From Viscum album (Eukaryota > Streptophyta > Magnoliopsida > Santalales > Viscaceae): a stretch of DNA of 64,000 bases. Numbering within the stretch: position 1 is the first letter of the stretch; the number at the start of each line of letters is the position of its first letter. Positions 1 through 11,142 of this stretch are shown piece after piece. The stretch lies in NCBI GenBank assembly GCA_963277665.1, contig OY728121.1, forward strand, positions 960,602,097 through 960,666,096, read 5' to 3'. The notes beneath the pieces were generated by a model. That model was not told the DNA's origin. It saw only the letters and a list, made by a program, of their open reading frames with translations, and made no database searches. A program made the translations under genes and the position numbers.

Positions 1-656
1 TCTTCGAGCTGGATCCTAGTGGTGGTATTCGTGATAGTAGATCGTGCATGAGTATATCTGGATATTCTGGTTATATGTTTAGTAGAAATATACTGTGTAG
101 AGCTAACTGTACCTTTCTTTTGTGGTATTTCCCCTATTGTTTTTCTTTTGTAGTTTCAGGGTGTCCTATTGGGTATTGTTATACTCACCCCTGCATGAGC
201 CTTGCCCGCACGTGTCGTGTCTTGTGCAGACGAGCGAGCCTTTGACATGATTCAAGGTAGACCAGGACCAGACGGTACTCAATCAGATCAGACAGGACGA
301 GGTGTCTTCCTACGGCTACAGACTGTAGTCCCATCACCTTTCATTATAGGTTGGACTTTTTTACAGACTCTCTTTTGGTGGGATTGTACTTTTGTCCAAG
401 GGTTTTACTTTCTTGTACCTTACTTTCCTGTCGTACTCTATCGGTTGGGTTTTAGTGTATTAATGCATATTTTCCTTTTAGTAGTTTTTACTTTTCAGCT
501 TTGTGGTCTTGGAGATGTGGGTGCGTGTGTATAGTTTTATAGGCAATGCCTCCCATGTTAGTAGCATGACTTCACAGTGCTAGTCACTAGCCCCTGGCCT
601 ATTGGAGGCGGGCTTGGGGAGTTGCGTCTCAGGCCCCACTAGGACGGGTCGTGACA
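1..656 (+). repeat. 5' LTR of Ty3-1, 3'-terminal part
   Basis: These bases repeat 7580-8232 from the shared start TCTTCGAGCTGGATCC to the shared end GGGTC(G/A)TGACA. Only the last quarter of the LTR is inside the window; the remainder, the target duplication and the upstream flank are not visible. The end is CA, as expected for an LTR. Confidence 0.95.
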
Positions 657-659
657 GAG

Positions 660-670
660 TGGTATCAGAG
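660..670 (+). other. Primer-binding site of Ty3-1
   Basis: TGGTATCAGAG lies three bases after the LTR end. It matches the usual plant site complementary to the 3' end of initiator methionine tRNA, which primes minus-strand cDNA synthesis. It is undamaged although the coding region is not. Confidence 0.93.
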
Positions 671-1070
671 GTGGTCGGTTCTACCTTAGGACCGAGAGTC
701 TGTGAGTTGGTTTGGGGTAACAGTGTTAAGTGTTTCGAGTTCGGCTTTCAGGCCAGGGACCCTAGTGTTGGTGCGGGCAGCCGACGTATCCATACACTAG
801 GACTCTGATAACTTGCTTTTCGACTCGGAACATGAGAACACTAGTTGAAGGGGAAAACAATGGTACATGCATCATATAGGAATGGGTGTGGTTTCCATGT
901 CCTTATTGAGTCAGCTATCCAGATATACTCACTAACTGAGATACATCTTGTTTCTTTACAGGATGACTCTGTGACGTGCGCCCTCTAGGATCCAGAAGAT
1001 CGATCACGAGGATGACCCCCTCAGTGACAAAGCTTCAATACAGGGACCAGATCCCCCTGTTTTACCATCG

Positions 1071-2123
1071 GGTGGTGTGCCAATTATTCCTCCACCTGTG
1101 GAGCAGTGTTTTCTGCCTGCTATACGAGTGGAGGAGGAGCGCAGGCTGAGTGCACTCCACGAGTTTCAGAGATAGATACCCCTCAGGTTTGGAGGCGAGC
1201 CTGACCCTCAGGCAGCAGAGGAATAGCTTAAGGCAGTTTCCAGAGTCTTCCATTTGGTCAGGACACCAGTAGAATAGATAGTGATCCTGGTAGCAAGCCT
1301 TCTGCAGGGCTCGGTAGGGCGATGGTGGAGTTTGGTTATCTAGACCCACGATGAGGTGACTCTTTCATGGTCGGAGTTTTAGCATCTCTTCAGAGAGGAT
1401 TTTTCACCGGTTACCCTGAGATCAGTACGTATACAGATTCTTATTCATCTCCAGCAGGGAACCATGATGGTGGCTGACTATTCATCAAGGTTTACCGACC
1501 TCCCGTGGTACTCGATGTATATGGTCAGAGATCAATACATCAGATCTTGGACTTTTGAGCGAGGCTTGCACAAAGATATCCAAGCTATCATCGTCCCTAT
1601 GAGAATTCCTACTTATGCTGGGGTGCTCGAGTGGGATTTGGTGGTTGAGAGCTTCTTGGCAGAGCAGGGACAGCCGGAAGTTATCAGTAGTGGGCGAACT
1701 GGAGCAGAGACCTCGGCAACAGGGAGCCGACGCCAGGGACCCAAGCATGGGAGAAATTTTCAGAGGAGATCCCAGGATAGGGGATCTGCCATACAGGGTT
1801 TGCAGGGCGCATCCAGCCAGCCTTGAGAGAAGCGATGCTACTCATGTGATGGCAGGGGGCATCTCGCTCGAGATTGTCCGACCCACCGTACTACTGACAT
1901 GGGAGCAGTGGATGGACCACTGAGACAGAGGAAATGTGTGGAGTAGATAGATCCGTGGGGCGGTGGACGTGGTAGGGGAGCTGGGAGAGTAGCTGGAGGT
2001 GGTCTGCGTTTTGACCTTTTACCACCACCACCCCCAGGAGGTCCACCCCAGGCTTAGGGAGCTGGTGGACAGAGGCAGAGACAGCTGCAGGCGGTAGAGG
2101 CTTATGACCCAGGTACTCCCAGA
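1071..2123 (+). pseudogene. Ty3-1 gag remnant with CCHC zinc knuckle
   Basis: One reading frame, interrupted by stops, carries a Retrotrans_gag-type capsid domain. Readable landmarks are LKAVSRVFHLVRTP, LLQGSVGRWWSLVI and a clean stretch from 1464 that includes ADYSSRFTDL. A zinc knuckle follows at 1836-1877 with CX2CX4HX4C spacing (CYSCDGRGHLARDC). It sits just after an in-frame TGA at 1824-1826, so the open stretch 1464-1826 ends artificially early. Gag would form the particle shell and bind element RNA. Stops such as EE-stop-LK at about 1226 replace a conserved Trp, consistent with TGG to TAG. The true start codon is not evident. Confidence 0.85.
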
Positions 2124-2423
2124 ATGATTAGAGGTACAATCTGTGTCTTTTCTACTTTGGCTGCCATACTAATAGACACAGGTTCTAGTCATTCCTTTCT
2201 GGCTGCTTATCTTTTTTGGGACCTTGAAATTCCATTTGAGCCATTGAATCGACCCTTATGCTTAGAAACATCGACTGGAGAATATTCAGAGATCACGAAC
2301 CTCTGTACACAGTGTGACCTGACCCTTGGAGGTGAGAGTTTCGGTTGGAACCTCTTGGTGGTAGCATCGAGGCCTTACGATTTCATTCTTGGTATGGATT
2401 GGCTATCCACAGTTCATGCCTAG
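2124..2423 (+). pseudogene. Ty3-1 aspartic protease
   Basis: This open stretch holds a retropepsin-like domain: the catalytic triad ILIDTGSSHSF has Asp-Thr-Gly at 2175-2183, and the later family landmark ILGMDWLSTVHA occurs near the end. The family cleaves the Gag-Pol polyprotein. The stretch stops at TAG 2421-2423, where homologues continue into a conserved DC segment; the same frame resumes directly with IDCF. It is therefore part of one pol frame broken by stops, not a separate gene. Confidence 0.88.
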
Positions 2424-2522
2424 ATTGACTGTTTTAGGTGAAGGGTGCGGTGTGTCCGCAGTGATGGAACAAGGTTCTCTTTTTTCGGTGAAAGAGAGAC
2501 CCAGGCAGCGTAGGATGGACTT

Positions 2523-3445
2523 GTGCGTAGGAAGGTGCAACCGATATCCTATCAGTTGGCTATCCTAGCCCTTGGCGCAGCAGATGTTACGAGTTTCCAG
2601 TTTCTAGCAGTAGTGGCTGAGTACGAGGATGTCTTTCCGGAGGATGTCCCCAGATTACCTCCCCGTCGGGATACATATTTCTGTATTGATTTTCAACCTA
2701 GGACGACACCGATATCAACATCAGCATATCATATGGCTCCTGCTGAGCTTCGTGAGCTGAGGGTGCAGCTGGAAGACGTGTAGAAGAAGGGCTTTGTGAG
2801 ACCCAACGTTCCACCCTAGGCAGCCCTAGTGCTGTTTGCCAAGAAGGCAGACGGGAACTTGAGGCTACGTGTGGATTACTGATGCTTGAATCAGGTGACC
2901 GTGAAGAACCGGTATCCACTATCAAGGATCAATGACCTCTTCGACCAGTTTAGATGGGCACGATGGTTCTCAAAGGTTGATCTATGATCAGGCTATCACC
3001 AGTTGCGAGTACGGGATGAGGATGTACCGAAGATGACTTTCAAATGTCGCTACGGTCACTATGAGTACTTGGTGATGCCCTTCGGCATGAAGAATGCATC
3101 GGCAGTGTTCATGGGACTCATGAACCGGATCTTTCATCCCTATCTAGATCGGTTCGTAGTGGTCTTCATTGATGATATACTTGTGTACTCTGCGTCTGAG
3201 GAGGACCATGTGAGACATCTAAGGATGGTTCTGGACACACTCCGAGAGCACTAGTTGTATGGGAAACTCTCAAAGTGGTAGTTATGGATACAAGAGGTCC
3301 ACTTTCTGGGACACGTTATCTCAGCATATGGTGTGGTAGTGGACCCAACCAAGGTGGAGGCAGTACTAGCATGGGAGCCACCCCGAAGCATGATGGAGGT
3401 GCAAAGTTTCCTTGGGTTGGAAGGTATTCATTCTTGATTTCTCTA
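2523..3445 (+). pseudogene. Ty3-1 reverse transcriptase
   Basis: In the same frame as the protease, the RT domain is nearly continuous. Visible landmarks are [65 protein letters not shown] and the catalytic FIDDILVYS with Asp-Asp at 3171-3176. In-frame stops fall at conserved positions: after LEDV (expected Gln), after PNVPP (expected Trp), in VDY-stop-CLN (expected Arg), in DL-stop-SGYHQL (expected Arg) and after REH (expected Gln). Past IDD the thumb/connection region LYGKLSKW and HFLGHVISAYGVVVDP follows. Near 3445 the reading moves from frame 3 to frame 1. Confidence 0.93.
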
Positions 3446-3965
3446 GGATTTCATCACCCATGACAGCTTTGACTCGAAAGGGGAAGCCTTTTGTTTGGAC
3501 CGAGAGATGCCAGCAGGCTTTCCAACAGTTGAGATAGATTCTGACGAGTGCCCCAATCTTGAGATTACTGGAGGAGGGTGTCGAATACGTAGTGTTCTGC
3601 GACGCATCAAGAACCGGGCTTGGTTGTGTCCTGATGCAGAGGCAAGTGGTGATTGCCTATGGCTCACGTCATTTGAGGCCACACGAGTAGAACTACGCAA
3701 CCCATGATCTTGAGTTGGCAGCGGTAGTCTTCACGTTGAAGATGTGGAAGCAATACCTGATGGGAAAGCGGGTTATCATCTACTCTGATCACAAGAGTCT
3801 CAGATATATCTTTTCTTAGAAGGATCCAAATTTGAGACAGAGGCGGTGGCTTTAGTTCCTCCAGGATTACGACTTTGAGATCATTTATACTCATGGGAAG
3901 GGGAACATTGTGATAGATTCTCTCAACAGGAAATCTAGATCGCAGTTGATGGATGAGGCAATGAG
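3446..3965 (+). pseudogene. Ty3-1 RNase H
   Basis: After the frameshift, the reading gives ALTRKGKPFVWTERCQQAFQ and then the RNase H core: EYVVFCDASRTGLGCVLMQ with the first catalytic Asp at 3601-3603, THDLELAAVVFTLKMW, and YSDHKSLRYIF with Asp at 3787-3789. FEIIYTHGKGNIVIDSLNR marks the end, matching the usual YHPGKANVVADALSR. The enzyme would remove the RNA strand of the hybrid during cDNA synthesis. Stops interrupt it, for example after RPHE and in RRWL-stop-FLQDY. Confidence 0.9.
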
Positions 3966-4189
3966 GCAGTTGGACTCCTTACAGTTATCCTTCATGGATA
4001 GAGATGAGGGAGATTACCTTCAGTCGAAGGTTGTTACCCCTCCACTCTTACAGTGAGTCAGGGAAGCACAATTTAGGGACGCTAGTTGTTAGGCTTTACG
4101 TGCTCAGATATCCACACGTGTTGCGGATGATGGAAATTCAGAAGGTGGGGAGCATGTTGTTCTTTTCAGAGGGAGTACAGTAGTACTAG

Positions 4190-5298
4190 TGACGTTGTAG
4201 GAGGAGGTTATGAGGGAGTTCCATACATCTCCTTTAGTGGTACATCCAGGCATGGAAAATATGTATCCAGACCTCCGATGTTGGTTCTGGTGGCCAGGAA
4301 TGAAGAAGAGTGTGGCATAGTTTGTTTCTCGGTGCCTTACTTGTCAGCAAGTAAAGGCTGAGCACCAGGTACCAGTGGGTTTGGCTCATCCCCTTGAGGT
4401 GACAGAGTGGAAGTGGGATGGGATATCCATGGACTTCGTGACAGGTCTACCATGTACGTCCATGGGACACGATGCCATCTGGGTGATCGTTTATCGACTC
4501 ACCAAGTCGGCCCACTTCCTAGCCATGTGAGATCAGAGTTTAGTAGAGATCTTGGGACGCCTCTACATACAAGAGATAGTTCGACTTCATGGAGTTCCAT
4601 CCACAATCATCTCAGATCGTGATTCTTGTTTCACATCCTGTTTGTGGAAGAGATTGCATGAAGCTTTTGGGACTCAGTTACGCTTGAGCATAACGTTTCA
4701 TCCCCAGACTGATGGTCAGACAGAGTGGACCATCATGGTTCTAGAGGATATGATTTGAGCTTGAATACTTGACTTCGGTTGTATCTGGGAGGATCACCTA
4801 CCACTGGTGGAATTTTCTTATAACAACAGTTATCATTCCACTATTAGTATTGCACCATTTGAGGCACTGTACGGGCGACCTTGCAGGTCACCACTTTGCT
4901 GGACTGACCCAGGAGAGTCAGCACTCTTGGACCCAGAGATGGTGAGAGATACTACAGAGAAGGTTCATGTCATCTAGGAGCGGATGAAGATTTCATAGAG
5001 TTGGAAAAAGTCTTATGATGATAGGAGGCGGAGGCCCTTGGAGTTCAAGGAAGGATACCATGTGTTCCTTCGGGTCTCACCTCGATGGGGATTACAGATA
5101 TTTGGCCGAGGCGGTAAGCTATCTCTAAGGTTCATGGGACCTTTTAAGATTCTGAGTAGATTTGGCGAGCTGGTGTATCTCTTGGCTCTACCTCCTCAGA
5201 TGGACCGGGTACACAACGTCTACCATGCATCACATCTACGAAGTTACGTGCATGATCCATCGCACATTATTGACTGGGGCGAGCTGGACATCGATGAT
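4190..5298 (+). pseudogene. Ty3-1 integrase
   Basis: The domain order is HHCC zinc-binding (FHTSPLVVHPGMENMY, then [12 protein letters not shown]), catalytic core, and C-terminal domain. The DD35E triad is readable: Asp in SMDFVTG at 4432-4434, Asp in IISDRDSCF at 4615-4617, and Glu in HPQTDGQTEW at 4723-4725, exactly 36 residues after the second Asp. The Trp after that Glu replaces a usual Arg, a CGG-to-TGG change. FEALYGRPCRSPLCW and the long open stretch from 5038 (LRFMGPFKILSRFGELVYLLALPP, VHNVYHASHLRSY) give the C-terminal domain. Integrase would insert the cDNA. Stops occur at MI-stop-A and VI-stop-E. Confidence 0.93.
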
Positions 5299-5301
5299 GG
5301 A

Positions 5302-5469
5302 GAGACCTTTGCTGAGTACCCAGTGGAGATCGAGTACTGTCAGGAGAATATCCTTCGTTGAAAAGTTGTTCCCTTAGTGCGTGTCTGGTGGCAGCATGGG
5401 AGTCTCCAAGAGAGCACATGGGAGCGTGAGACTCAGATTCACGTGTAGTACCCACATCTTTTTGAGTAG
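5302..5469 (+). pseudogene. Ty3-1 integrase-fused chromodomain
   Basis: Following the integrase tail the frame reads EYPVEIEYCQENILR, stop, KVVPLVRVWWQHG, QESTWERETQIHV, stop, YPHLFE and a terminal TAG at 5467-5469. This is the chromovirus chromodomain, whose family role is to bias integration toward marked chromatin. The TGA at 5359-5361 replaces a conserved Arg and looks like CGA decay. A weak purine-rich stretch (5504-5517) precedes the LTR and is the best polypurine-tract candidate. Confidence 0.88.
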
Positions 5470-6676
5470 CCCTTGTATTGGATTTTCAGGGACATAAAAG
5501 CCCTAATGTGGGTGTGATGTAATGCCCCGAATTTTTCCATGTATTATTTTAATATTATATGGGAATTAATTCGAGACCAGGCTCTAAGACGGCGTGCAGT
5601 TCCGAGGCCCGGTGAGCCCGGAACAAATGTTTGAATTTAATTTAATAATTAAATTATGCGCGCGTGCGGTTTTCCTGAAAAAGTGAAATAACTCTTGAAT
5701 GGGTGCTCGGATTAGAAATCCGAGGGCACCGTTGCGTTCGGAACAATGATTTTACCTTAGGCGAGGCCTAACATCGACCGACGTAGGTCGGTGGTGAAAT
5801 CCAGTTTTTGGACGTAACCGTAATAAAATATTTAATTAAAATGTTTTATTAAATCTTGTTATGGAAAATATCTCTTATCCTTTTAAATGGAGATTTTGAA
5901 GGGGATCAGGGTTATAATTCCCATAACCCTGAAGTTCCCTGGAGGCTTTGGAAATCTCTGGAGAAAACCTCCCAACGCGGTGATGGTGTTCTTGACAAGC
6001 TTCGCCGGTAATGACGACACGGTGACCAGAACTTCGCCAAAAAACGCCATGAATCCAGGTAGGGCGTTTGATCTCCTTGTGAATTCTTTCCTGTTCTTGA
6101 TTCCTACGACGAACGTGGACTAATCCATGAACAGATTAGACCACAGATCGATCGTATTTGCGGGATGGGATTTTGTGGGGATTTTGGAAATTTTGATTCT
6201 TGAGTTATTTTGGTTCGTTAATATTCTAACGATGATGAACCAAGATCCACACGAACATCGATCGAGGTTCGTCCCTCTCGATTTGTGGTTCCTTTCTTTC
6301 CCGATTTCTCTCGTTCTCCATGTGAGTTCTATACATTCTTCACGGGGATATGAATGACGGATCGTTGCACATCCATTGTGCGACGGAACGATCCCAAATT
6401 GAAGATCTGGCGTCGGTACAACCCTACGGAGGTTCAGCTGCGGTGGTGACAGACAAATCAAAGCATATCGGAAGATATCGTTCTTTGAACGATTTCCGCA
6501 CGGATGACCAGAATCGGGTTTTGGAGCCGATCGAAGGTCTGAAACCCATAGATTCAAAATCACGACGACGAAGAAACCCATGATCTTGAGTTTCGCGGAA
6601 AACAGACTAGGGAAACGTGATCCGGAGAATCGACCGAGGTGTGAGGAGGAAGACGACACTTTTGGAAATTTCCCGA

Positions 6677-6753
6677 CTACACGGCGTGTAGTATAGGATA
6701 CACGACGTGTGTTTGTCGGCAGAACAACTGATGTGTACTCTGGGAGTACACAT
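6677..6753 (+). repeat. Cluster of small hairpins in the Ty3-1 LTR
   Basis: CTACACGGCGTGTAG is a 6 bp stem with a 3-base loop, ACACGACGTGT a 4 bp stem with a 3-base loop, and 6731-6753 is a perfect 10 bp stem (ATGTGTACTC / GAGTACACAT) around TGG. Further CACGG and CATGT...ACATG pairs follow up to about 6880. The role is unknown; transcription-factor binding or RNA structure are both possible. Confidence 0.75.
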
Positions 6754-6910
6754 ACATGGGTTGGGTACACGGCCAAGGACACGGCGTATATACCCCTCCC
6801 CGGCCAGACACACGGGATACCCCATGTGTTGGCAGACGGACATGAGACACGGACAGAGACCATGTACGGGCACATGGCCAGCATACACGGAGTGAGCCCC
6901 AGGTGCTCAG

Positions 6911-7145
6911 ACACGGTGTGTGATTCTTCTACAGGCTCTGTAGTTACTTTCTATCCGTCAAGCCGAATGACATGGGCCATTTTACACGGGCAGTACCCGG
7001 AGTCAAGGAACATGACGTGTGATTCTTCTACATGCCGTGTAGTTGAGTTTCACATAGCTTGAACGAATGACACGGGCCGTTTACATGGGCAGTACCTGGG
7101 GTCAAGGAACATGGCGTGTAACCATACTACATGTCATGTAACAAA
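6911..7145 (+). repeat. Degenerate ~100 bp tandem repeat in the Ty3-1 LTR
   Basis: Three successive units begin near 6911, 7011 and 7110. Each has a (G/A)CGTGT core, then a CTACA...TGTAG type hairpin, and units 1 and 2 are followed by GA(A)TGACA(T/C)GGGCC and a GGGCAGTACC block. The hairpin in each unit differs in sequence but keeps pairing: CTACAG-GCT-CTGTAG, CTACAT-GCC-GTGTAG and TACAT-GTC-ATGTA. Confidence 0.75.
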
Positions 7146-8759
7146 TTCTTCATGGCTTGATCCAGTTGCCTTCTGTGACTTGGGCTAGTTTCTTTAGGGT
7201 TCGACCCCTTGGTCTTTCTCCTGAAGGTTCCCGATATCATTTCCTACATATAGGAGTATGATCGCTTCAGCAGGACTTACTAAATAGAGTTTTTAAAATC
7301 CCCTTTGTGAGACTTAGAGTTCGATCCTCTATTCATTCTTGGTACCCTAGGTAGAGTTCTTGGTATTGACGTGACCAACTTTACCCGGGCGCTGATCCTC
7401 TACTTAGCGGATTAGTTCAGACTGAGTTGTTGGAATCACCCCATGGATATTGGTTGTGATCCTCATCTGAGCATCATGTTCACCAAGTACTTGTGGAGTG
7501 TGTTCTCCTAGAATGAGTACTTCGTATTTCTCTCTTCAGACCTAGGAGTGTGTTCTCTCGGTTGCATGCTTAGTGGAATCTTCGAGCTGGATCCTAGTGG
7601 TGGTATTCGCGATAGTCGATCGTGCATGAGTATATCTGGATATTCTTGTTATATGTTCGGTAGACATATACAGTGTAGAGATGACTGTACCTTTTTTTTG
7701 GTATTTACCCTGTTGTATTTCCTTTTTAGTTTCGGGGTTTCCTACTAGGTATTGTTATACTCACCCCTGCATGGGCCTTGCCCGAACGTGTCGTGTCTTG
7801 TGCAGATGAGCGAGCCTTTGATAGGATTCTAGGCGGACCAGGACCGGACGGTACTCGGTGAGATCAGAGAGGCCAAGGTGTGTTCCTACAGCTACAGACT
7901 ATAGTCCCAACACCTTTCTTTACAGGTTGGACTTTGTTACATACTCTCTTTTGGTGGGCTTGTAATTTTTTCCCGGGGTTTTACTTTCTTGTACCTTACT
8001 TTCCCATCGTACTCTATTGGTTGGATTTTAGTGTATGCATGCATCTTTTCCTTTTAATAGTTTTTACTTTTCATCTTTGTGGGCTTGGAGATGTGGGTGC
8101 ATGTGTACAGGTTTATAGGAAATGCCTCCCATGTTAGTAGCATGACTACTCGGTGCTAGTCACCATCCCCTGGCCTATTGGAGGCGGGCTTGGGGAGTTT
8201 CGGCTCAAGCCCCACAGGGACGGGTCATGACATATATGTATCTTATCTAAAATTTTACTTTATTGTAAATTATGAAAGTGACTAAAAATAATTAAAAGAT
8301 AATAACTTTAAATTATAGAATCCAATTAGAGGTGAATCATTCTCTTATACGAATAATTCCAGTTCACTTAAAAATTCCTCCAAACTTGGTTCATACCTCT
8401 CAAGAAACACCTTCAAACATTATCCATGCTTATGGTATAATTCTCATAAACCACAAATATGAAAGTATAAAATAATTTAATAAATTTTTCCTTATATATA
8501 AATGAATCAATAAAAATTACAAAGGAAATATATTCTCTTTATCATATAATAAATGGAAATAAACTTTGAAACAAATTCTAAGATGTATCTTCCTATTCAT
8601 GAACTTAATATAAATCGAAACAAAACTTGGGAACTCTATTATTTTATCAACATTATTGGGATCTTAAACTCACTTACAAGAAATTAATCTTCACCCCATA
8701 TTGTCATAAATATTCATTAGGACTCCATGATCATAGAAAAAAAATACAACATACAAAAA

Positions 8760-8950
8760 GTGGGCTCAACACCCACCTGTAACTTTCATATATCATACAA
8801 CTAGAGGGATGAATCCCTACCTAGAACTATCATATATCATAAACATAGGGGGCCACATCCCCACCTAGACCATTATATATCATACATCCAGGGGCCACAT
8901 CCCCACATAGACCTGTCACATATCATACACCCTAGGGGCCGTATCCCCAC
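8760..8950. repeat. Tandem array of five ~44 bp hairpin units
   Basis: Unit starts fall at about 8760, 8805, 8849, 8891 and 8935. Each unit has a short stem-loop, a spacer, and a TATATCATA-like tail. The stems read GTGGG/CCCAC, AGGGAT/ATCCCT, GGGG/CCCC, GGGG/CCCC and GGGG/CCCC. The stem sequence changes in concert between units 1, 2 and 3, so pairing is kept. No coding potential is seen. Confidence 0.8.
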
Positions 8951-10239
8951 ATGGAACCACCATATAGTATATATATAATAGGGAATCATAGCCCATCCCA
9001 TAAGCTCACCAAATCATCACCAGAATACTTATCACTCAATACCTAGACTAGAACCTCAAAACACATTTCATAATCTATCTTGATTCACATGCTGATACCC
9101 TTAAAACTGTATTGATTACATAATCACACCATGTTGATCCCATTGGTATAATCATCTTTCCCATACATCATCTAATAGGTTATTGAAACTTATCTTGAAT
9201 CTCACTTGGAGGAAAAAAGTTTTATATAAAACCCCATGATGTTCTATTAGCTTATAATCCCTATCCAACACTATTTTAAAGTGTTTGGTCCCATCCTCTT
9301 CCAACTTCACACAAACAACATAGTCATGTAACCCAAGGACCATCCTAAGACGTATTTCACCATATACTTTGGAAAAACTATTCCATTTTATCTAATTAAT
9401 TCCATCAACCCATATTTGTGTCCCGTATCACATATCCATTGGAAATATCTTAAACCCAATTATCTAGAAGACACAATCCTTATCACCTTGTTCCAAGTCC
9501 CAAAGGAATCATCTCTCTCATGGAACCCTCCAATATTCAACTCCACCCTCAAAAGTGCGTCCCCCATCATGCATGAGACATTTGTCCATCTCACCCATCA
9601 CCACATGTCCTAATAATTTCATGCCTACCCAACTAGCCCTATGAAACCAACCTAGGCTATCCGAATCTCACTCGACTCAAAGACTTTCCTCCAGCCTCTT
9701 ATAAACCTAAAACAATATCCTAACACCCTTGGAGACATAGTTGTTGTGAGACTCCATTTTCCAAAAAATGCTAAATTTATTTACTTGAATAAATGACTAA
9801 TTAAATAAAATTTAATTAAAAACTATTAATAAATTCACTGAGAAATGTACCTCTAACGAAATGATGAGTGATAATATGTGATCATCATCCTAGTATATCC
9901 TCCATCCACCATAGATAAAATCCCTATAAAATCATTATAATTCCATAATATTCTAGTGAAATCATCACCGAAACCATATCCAAAGACATTAAGGTCAGTG
10001 GCTACTAGAGGAGAAAATGAACAGAGGGAAAAGGGAATAGTAATAGCTTGAATAATAATAGAAAAAATAAATAATCGTCCACCACTAAGGGAGACCTATT
10101 GAGAGGAATAAAGGATGAGGGTCTGATTGAAAATGTATATCCTTAAATTCCCCCATTTCCCATAAAATTAAAGAGGGATGAACTGGAATTAATGGGATTG
10201 TCCCTCATTTTAAAAAACTAAAACATGGTATAATCATGA

Positions 10240-10940
10240 AGTTTCCCATAGAGCTCACTGTGTGAATCTATGTTCCAAACACCAATAATAATGATTCCCC
10301 TTAGGTCACAATATGACCCACCTATATTGGCCAGAGCCAAGGAACCCGCAACATACCCCTCATGGAGTGACCTATTTAGTCATAGTGTGACACAACCACA
10401 TTTCAAGAACTAAAAAAATATGAGGCCTTGGCATCCACAGAGTGGAATCCTCCCTCATAATGTGTCCTTAATCCTTTATTGTGTGGACTTTGAATTCCAT
10501 GCTATAACACCTCCCCACGACATGGCCTCACAACATGATTGAAGGTTCACAACATGACTATCCTTTATCTATGAAAAAATGAAAAGAAAATATGTAATAT
10601 TTTCCTAATATATTATATAAGGGTACTCATCAAAGTAAGGAACCCTCATCCATGGTGTGATTCCCATACATAATATATTTGTATTTAAAAAAAATATAAT
10701 ATGTAACGGTCATCACATCATGAAACCCCTTACCATAGTGTGACCCTCCTAAGTAAGTATTTTTCATTAGTAAAAAACCCACACAAAAAAACCACCACAA
10801 TATGACACCCCGTGTTATGGTGTGGCCAACTACCTTCACATTGTGATGCCTCCATATCCGTGATGTGATCCTTGATTAGGACCCTCGTCATAGTATGACC
10901 TCCACTCATCATGGTGTGAAAAGACACCTACATAAAAATC
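10240..10940. repeat. Irregular CATGGTGTGA / CACAATATGACC motif array
   Basis: Variants of a C-A-(T/C)-G/A-G-TGTGA-CC motif recur at irregular spacing, for example near 10300, 10390, 10470, 10660, 10735, 10820, 10850, 10890 and 10912. Some pair locally, such as ACACC...GGTGT around 10805. The same kind of array lies in the E1 LTR near 16740-17390. Confidence 0.6.
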
Positions 10941-11142
10941 TCAGCTACATGGCCACACTAACTATTCAATAACACTCATCCGAACACCCAAAACATCCCA
11001 AAGCCTCTAAAAACATATCCTTAATATGTTATAAACCTTGTAATTCTATTAAAAATCCAAATTCTTAAAATGCACCATACTTCGGGAACAAATTTTTTAA
11101 TTTCATCTGAATTTAACAACCCATAATGCATGGGTCATTACA

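Larger units (their letters stand above)
1..8232 (+). mobile_element. Ty3/gypsy chromovirus (element Ty3-1), left end outside window
   Basis: The unit has a partial 5' LTR (1-656), an initiator-Met-type primer-binding site, gag, a pol region in the order protease, RT, RNase H, integrase, chromodomain, and a full 3' LTR (5518-8232). The order and the C-terminal chromodomain identify a chromovirus; wording of the integrase tail resembles the Tekay clade, but that placement is by memory of family motifs. The two LTR copies differ at roughly one base in ten over their first 300 bases by eye, so the insertion is old. The element is clearly richer in G and C than the following DNA. Stops and at least one frameshift make it non-functional. 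Confidence 0.93.
5518..8232 (+). repeat. 3' LTR of Ty3-1, 2715 bp
   Basis: It starts TGTAATGCCCCGAATTT, a common chromovirus LTR start, and ends ...GGGTCATGACA. Its last 653 bases match 1-656. The segment from about 6660 to 7140 holds several hairpins and a roughly 100 bp tandem repeat, described separately. A poly-T-rich stretch follows near 7690. No coding potential of its own is convincing; short open stretches on either strand inside it are by-products of its composition. Confidence 0.92.
8233..11142. repeat. Decayed LTR-like stretch (LTR A), orientation unresolved
   Basis: No gene is readable. The right end, CCATAATGCATGGGTCATTACA at about 11121-11142, looks like an LTR terminus. On the minus strand it reads TGTAATGACCC, like many Ty3 LTR starts; on the plus strand it is followed by TTTGGTATC, a damaged PBS-like string. 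The layout (hairpin array at 8760-8950, GTGTGA-rich array at 10240-10940, terminus at 11142) parallels the E1 LTR at 14881-17657 in the same direction, which favours minus orientation. Ty3-1 may have inserted into its left part at 8232/8233. Confidence 0.5.

Noticed and set aside
6120..6914. 264-codon minus-strand open stretch in the Ty3-1 LTR
   Set aside because: Long, but in GC-richer LTR sequence with hairpins; no known domain, and it overlaps opposite-strand open stretches of similar quality.
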